Assembly (NCBI RefSeq): GCF_000332295.1
Contig: NZ_KB235930.1
Location: 3,809,895 to 3,873,894, forward strand
From: Fortiea contorta PCC 7126
Lineage (GTDB): Bacteria; Cyanobacteriota; Cyanobacteriia; Cyanobacteriales; Nostocaceae
DNA: 64,000 nt
Direction: 5' to 3'
A model generated the notes under the pieces. That model saw nothing but the letters and a program-made list of their open reading frames with translations, was not told where the DNA came from and made no database searches. Below are positions 63,017 to 64,000 of the stretch, piece after piece; the stretch's first letter is position 1; every line of letters begins with the position of its first letter. Both the position numbers and the translations under genes were made by a program.

Positions 63017-64000
63017 CTATTCGTTTTCTGGAAGTACTTTTACTTTGCCATCAGGGCTAAGAACAGCGCGAATTCTGAGATTTTTACCGGATCTACTGGG
63101 TGAGACGAAGGGTTTACCAATAGTGGGTATTCCCGCACTATCAACGTAGTCTCTTGCTGCTTTATTGAGGGGCAAAATCCTTTCGATTGTGCCGTCAACA
63201 GCAACTGTAAGACTATATTCTAGTGTTTCTGTCAATCCACTGGGTGGTTGCCAGCGTTGCTGGAAATATTCTCTGGCTTCTGAGACGAGAGGAGTATCAA
63301 ATAAGGTGCTGTTGGTTGCGACTTCTGCGGAAGCTGCATTTCCTCCACGAGCGTTTCGCAATTTACTGACTAAAGTATCGCTCTCAGTGGTGACGGAAGA
63401 GGCATTTGCAGCAGAATTTGAGCTACCTTGCAATAGCTGTGGGTCTGGCTGCGATTCAGTTGGAATCTGGCTACTGGGTAAATTAGCCAAGGGTGGAGCG
63501 ATATTAGCTGAAGGAGTAGAAAGCCTTGGTGGAAGATTGCGTTTTTTCGGTAGATTATCTGCTGTTGCGGGGACTGTATTCGCGGGGTTTAATAAGGGGT
63601 TTGGTTGAATAGCGATTTGCTGTCCACCACCTGTGCTGGGCGTTAGCGATGGTGAGTTTTGAGATAGGGCGGGATTAGTGACTTGCGGTTGAGTCAATCT
63701 AGTTGTAGACGGCTGGGACTTACCAACTGTCTGAGTAGGTGCAGACAAACCACTGGGGACTGTTAGGGGTGGGGCTGGTAACTTAGAAGTGGGAAGCGGG
63801 GGAGTAACTGCCAAATTTGGCAGTGGCTGTAAATTATCTGTGGGAGTGAGTCCGGCTTGGGGTGTAGAGAAGCTGAGTGAGGGTGTGGAGGGAGCGAGAA
63901 CTGGGGCAGAATTGGGGTCTGATTTGGCGATTGTTTGCTGCTTGGGCTTGGCTTGATTTACATATTGCCAAGTAACAGGTAGCAGGCCTACACCTAAAGC
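63017..64000 (-). CDS. DUF4335-like membrane protein, C-terminal part (partial)
   Basis: The open frame continues past the window edge; at least 327 codons are present. From the edge: ALGVGLLPVTWQYVN, a membrane helix; a Pro/Ser/Thr/Gln-rich linker of about 160 residues; and a conserved end (YFQQRWQPPSGLTETLEY, VDGTIERILPLN, KNLRIRAVLSPDGKVKVLP). This end fits the cyanobacterial DUF4335 proteins, in which an N-terminal domain precedes a membrane helix. An internal TTG at 63814 is not a real start. Confidence 0.65.
   Translation of the reverse strand, partial: ALGVGLLPVTWQYVNQAKPKQQTIAKSDPNSAPVLAPSTPSLSFSTPQAGLTPTDNLQPLPNLAVTPPLPTSKLPAPPLTVPSGLSAPTQTVGKSQPSTTRLTQPQVTNPALSQNSPSLTPSTGGGQQIAIQPNPLLNPANTVPATADNLPKKRNLPPRLSTPSANIAPPLANLPSSQIPTESQPDPQLLQGSSNSAANASSVTTESDTLVSKLRNARGGNAASAEVATNSTLFDTPLVSEAREYFQQRWQPPSGLTETLEYSLTVAVDGTIERILPLNKAARDYVDSAGIPTIGKPFVSPSRSGKNLRIRAVLSPDGKVKVLPENE

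Overview
The window is chromosomal DNA of a cyanobacterium, most likely a filamentous, Nostoc/Calothrix/Tolypothrix-like species. The signs seen directly are very frequent HIP1 octamers (GCGATCGC), low-complexity heptamer and octamer repeats between genes, and cyanobacterial or plastid gene families: heme oxygenase, a small high-light-inducible protein, Ycf35 (DUF1257), SipA, a phytochrome, a bilin-type GAF histidine kinase, DUF3181 and a TftA-like amidase. No rRNA, tRNA, CRISPR array, prophage or transposase gene was found. The filamentous assignment is an inference.

Layout. 0-6 kb: start of a Zn-ribbon Ser/Thr kinase (cut by the window edge), a Rieske oxygenase, a YbjN/lipoate-ligase pair, a CBS-linked site-2 protease, an exported peroxiredoxin and SipA. 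6-9 kb: an LTxxQ (Spy/CpxP-like) periplasmic protein divergent from a NarL-type two-component pair. 9-13.5 kb: an orphan helical protein, then a row of V4R-like protein, Roadblock/LC7 protein, CvnD-like small GTPase and PATAN (DUF4388) protein; this is the best candidate for a poorly described system. 13.5-17 kb: nucleoside deaminase, voltage-gated K+ channel, DNA primase. 17-23.3 kb: TftA-like amidase/glucosaminidase, phytochrome kinase, Rcp1-like regulator and a second GAF photoreceptor-like hybrid kinase. 23.4-32.9 kb: small conserved proteins, a composite repeat island, CobW GTPase, heme oxygenase, GlmM, a protease relic, Hlip, HU, a CobD-like enzyme and a degenerate flavoprotein.

32.9-44.5 kb is the most repeat-rich zone: two DUF4351 (Rpn-like) nuclease genes, two Uma2-family genes, an AraC regulator with a TonB-dependent siderophore receptor, two 21-bp-periodic minisatellites and several direct repeats that bracket individual genes. 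prmA and serA sit inside it. 44.5-50.5 kb is a minus-strand chaperone cluster, grpE-dnaK-dnaJ-tusA-rsgA, whose last three genes overlap by 4 bp. 50.9-55.4 kb is pilB-pilT-pilC (type IV pilus motors and platform). 56-59 kb has a saccharopine-dehydrogenase-like enzyme and a small island in which an XRE regulator/DUF4926 pair faces a secreted-protein/partner pair across a palindrome-rich operator. 59.6-64 kb: DUF1036 protein, cupin, the DUF2997-Ycf35-ferredoxin operon, a YiaA/B protein and the C-terminal part of a DUF4335-like protein running off the edge.

Links between genes (inference): pilus motors, the GTPase/Roadblock module, the pole-shaping TftA-like protein and two photoreceptors are what a gliding, phototactic filament would use. 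Heme oxygenase makes the biliverdin from which the bilin chromophores of such photoreceptors derive. All calls come from reading the sequence and from memory of families; no database search was run.
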